A program made the translations under genes and the position numbers. DNA of 64,000 nucleotides from CAZHOV01 sp964534315 (lineage in GTDB: Bacteria; Bacteroidota; Bacteroidia; Chitinophagales; Saprospiraceae). The DNA lies in assembly GCA_964534315.1 (NCBI GenBank), contig CAZHOV010000001.1:1-64000 (forward strand), written 5' to 3'. The stretch's first letter is position 1. The number at the start of each line of letters is the position of its first letter. Below, one piece after another: positions 62,881-64,000 of the stretch. The notes beneath the pieces were generated by a model. The model was not told where the DNA came from, did not search any database, and saw nothing but the letters and a program-made list of their open reading frames with translations.

Positions 62881-63257
62881 ACATCGGGAAGCTGTTCTCC
62901 TTCTTTTACAAATCGCATGGAAAGCGAATTTACACAATGCCTGGTGTTTTTGAGTGTGAATCGTTCTCCGAAAAAGACGTGCCCCAGGTGTCCGCCACAA
63001 TTATTACAAAGAATTTCTGTCCTTCTGCCGTCGGCGTCGGTTTCTCTTTTTACGGCTCCTTCAATTTCATCGTCGAAGCTGGGCCATCCGCACCCGGAGG
63101 CAAATTTATCTTCTGACGTATACAGGGGGTTGTTGCATCTTCTGCAGATGTAAGTCCCCGGTAATTTGTTATCATTATACTCACCTGTGAATGGACGTTC
63201 TGTGCCTTTATGGACAAGGATACGTTCTTCTTCTTTTGATAATTTATTATATGCCAT
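62868..63257 (-). CDS. msrB: Peptide-methionine (R)-S-oxide reductase
   Basis: This 129-residue protein has zinc-binding CxxC pairs in '[11 protein letters not shown]' and '[11 protein letters not shown]', the substrate loop 'GCGWPSF' and the catalytic Cys in '[10 protein letters not shown]'. It repairs R-sulfoxide of methionine in proteins with thioredoxin as reductant. No MsrA domain is fused. It lies 12 bp after the folA gene on the same strand and ends in the shared terminator. Confidence 0.93.
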   Translation of the reverse strand: MAYNKLSKEEERILVHKGTERPFTGEYNDNKLPGTYICRRCNNPLYTSEDKFASGCGWPSFDDEIEGAVKRETDADGRRTEILCNNCGGHLGHVFFGERFTLKNTRHCVNSLSMRFVKEGEQLPDVIKE

Positions 63258-63269
63258 TTTACTTTATTT

Positions 63270-63779
63270 TTATTTTTTTAATTCATACACTCTGAACTCG
63301 TAATTGTAATCATTTTTTTCGTCTTTTTCATGGGGGTCGCTAGACTGAAGTTCCCATTGGGTGAAGTCGATTTCAGGGAAATAAACGACCTCATCACCTT
63401 CTTTGGGAATAATTTCCGTATCGACCATAGTTAAGTATAAGCGATCCCAATATTTTTTACTTTGTTCGTAAATAGTAGCGCCACCAATGATAAATATTTC
63501 TTCATGGTTTTGTTCTTCAGCTAGTTCTAATGCTTCTTCAATGGAATGGGTGATGAGGCAATTGGAAGCATTAAAGAATAGGTCTCTGGTGATGATGATA
63601 TTGGTTCGTTTAGGCAAGGGCCGACCGATCGACTGGAACGTTTTTCTGCCCATGAGAATAGGATGATTGATGGTGGTGCGTTTGAAGAATTTGAGATCGG
63701 CAGAAAGGTACCAGGGGATTTGATTATTGATACCGATGATGTTATTTTTTGAAGTAGCGACGATAGCGGATATGAGCAT
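63270..63779 (-). CDS. folA: Dihydrofolate reductase
   Basis: This 169-residue enzyme reduces dihydrofolate with NADPH. Conserved sites are 'IVATSKNNIIGINNQIPWYL' (active-site loop, with the substrate-binding acid Asp27-equivalent in LSADLKFFKRTT), 'ILMGRKTFQSIGRPLPKRTN' and 'EIFIIGGATIYEQ'. It provides tetrahydrofolate for thymidylate and the FTCD reaction above. msrB follows 12 bp downstream and the PBP2 gene precedes it on the same strand. Confidence 0.95.
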   Translation of the reverse strand: MLISAIVATSKNNIIGINNQIPWYLSADLKFFKRTTINHPILMGRKTFQSIGRPLPKRTNIIITRDLFFNASNCLITHSIEEALELAEEQNHEEIFIIGGATIYEQSKKYWDRLYLTMVDTEIIPKEGDEVVYFPEIDFTQWELQSSDPHEKDEKNDYNYEFRVYELKK

Positions 63780-63807
63780 TGGGTCAAGTATGAAGTATGA
63801 AGTATAA

Positions 63808-64000
63808 TTAGGTTTTAGGGATAAGGTTAGCGTTTTTCATATTGTTTTCCACCCATTGTCTGGGGTTACTAATTTCGCCTTTAAGGTATTTTTCGATCAT
63901 CAGGCTGGCGATGGGTGCGGCGTAGGTGGTTCCCCAGCCTCCGTTTTCGACATAGACTGCGATAGCAATTTTGGGGTCATCCTTGGGGGCAAAGGCAAAA
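63808..64000 (-). CDS. mrdA: Penicillin-binding protein 2, C-terminal end (partial)
   Basis: The last 63 codons of a minus-strand gene run into the window edge. 'FAPKDDPKIAIAVYVENGG' followed by 'GTTYAAPIASLMIEKYL' is the typical end of the transpeptidase domain of PBP2/MrdA-type class B penicillin-binding proteins. It ends NLIPKT. The catalytic Ser region lies beyond the window. The 28-bp gap to folA contains tandem 'agtatga' words. Confidence 0.8.
   Translation of the reverse strand, partial: FAFAPKDDPKIAIAVYVENGGWGTTYAAPIASLMIEKYLKGEISNPRQWVENNMKNANLIPKT

Noticed and set aside
1..64000. tRNA, rRNA, tmRNA, CRISPR or integron features
   Set aside because: No cloverleaf-like arms, conserved rRNA sequence, tmRNA tag, spaced repeats or attC-like structures were seen by eye; a covariance-model search would be decisive.

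Overview
The window looks like the chromosome of a free-living Bacteroidota species, most like Saprospiria/Lewinella-type bacteria. This is inferred from gene content, not from a database match. Indicators are a type IX secretion (T9SS) C-terminal sorting domain, a TonB receptor plus DUF4249 lipoprotein pair, DUF5686, DUF2851, DUF937, LVIVD-repeat lipoproteins, many lipoprotein signal peptides, and promoters fitting the Bacteroidota TTTG-N19-TAnnTTTG pattern. No rRNA, tRNA, CRISPR array, prophage or transposase was seen. Most of the window is dense core and envelope metabolism.

Layout. 0.1-7.2 kb: a cytoplasmic HtrA-like protease, an outer-membrane protein with two LVIVD lipoproteins, and a DUF4129/SpoIIM-like/RDD membrane locus. 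7.3-12 kb: rlmD, a response regulator, rfbA, a purine-rich repeat tract and a shortened, orphan methylmalonyl-CoA mutase small subunit. 12-21 kb: a glucosaminidase-LysM protein, an orphan DUF5706 (Pycsar-effector-type) membrane protein with a degenerate HD domain, DUF937, a hydrolase-OsmC fusion, two cyclophilin lipoproteins and lgt. 21-29 kb: a DUF1800/DUF1501 pair, mtaB, an AT-rich toxin-antitoxin-like gene pair with its own promoter/operator, an AIM24-family protein and a FadL-like porin. 29-33 kb: TolC, a membrane-fusion protein and a small glycosyltransferase. 33-39 kb: cytochrome P450, CrtI-type desaturase, condensation-domain acyltransferase and sulfotransferase, which form a plausible lipid or terpenoid tailoring locus. 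39-49 kb: DUF5686, sterol-desaturase-type hydroxylase, rhomboid, DUF2851, lpxK, a glycosyltransferase carrying a 7-bp tandem repeat, a sigma factor and rsmG. 49-54 kb: a phenylacetate-type cluster (paaY, a decayed PqqB-like gene, paaZ, enoyl-CoA hydratase) interrupted by a 525-bp cassette with inverted repeats that encodes a GxxExxY PD-(D/E)XK-like protein. 54-64 kb: 2-hydroxyacid dehydrogenase, FKBP, thioredoxin, formimidoyltransferase-cyclodeaminase, TonB receptor/DUF4249, msrB, folA and the C-terminus of penicillin-binding protein 2.

The strongest unexplained structures are: an 84-bp inverted repeat pair at 1-84 and 54240-54323, with 2 mismatches, bracketing 54 kb; the inverted-repeat-bounded GxxExxY cassette inserted in the paa-type operon; the bicistron at 26 kb with a dyad overlapping its promoter; the P450/CrtI/acyltransferase/sulfotransferase island; and five 7-bp tandem units inside a glycosyltransferase gene, where a change in unit number would shift the reading frame.
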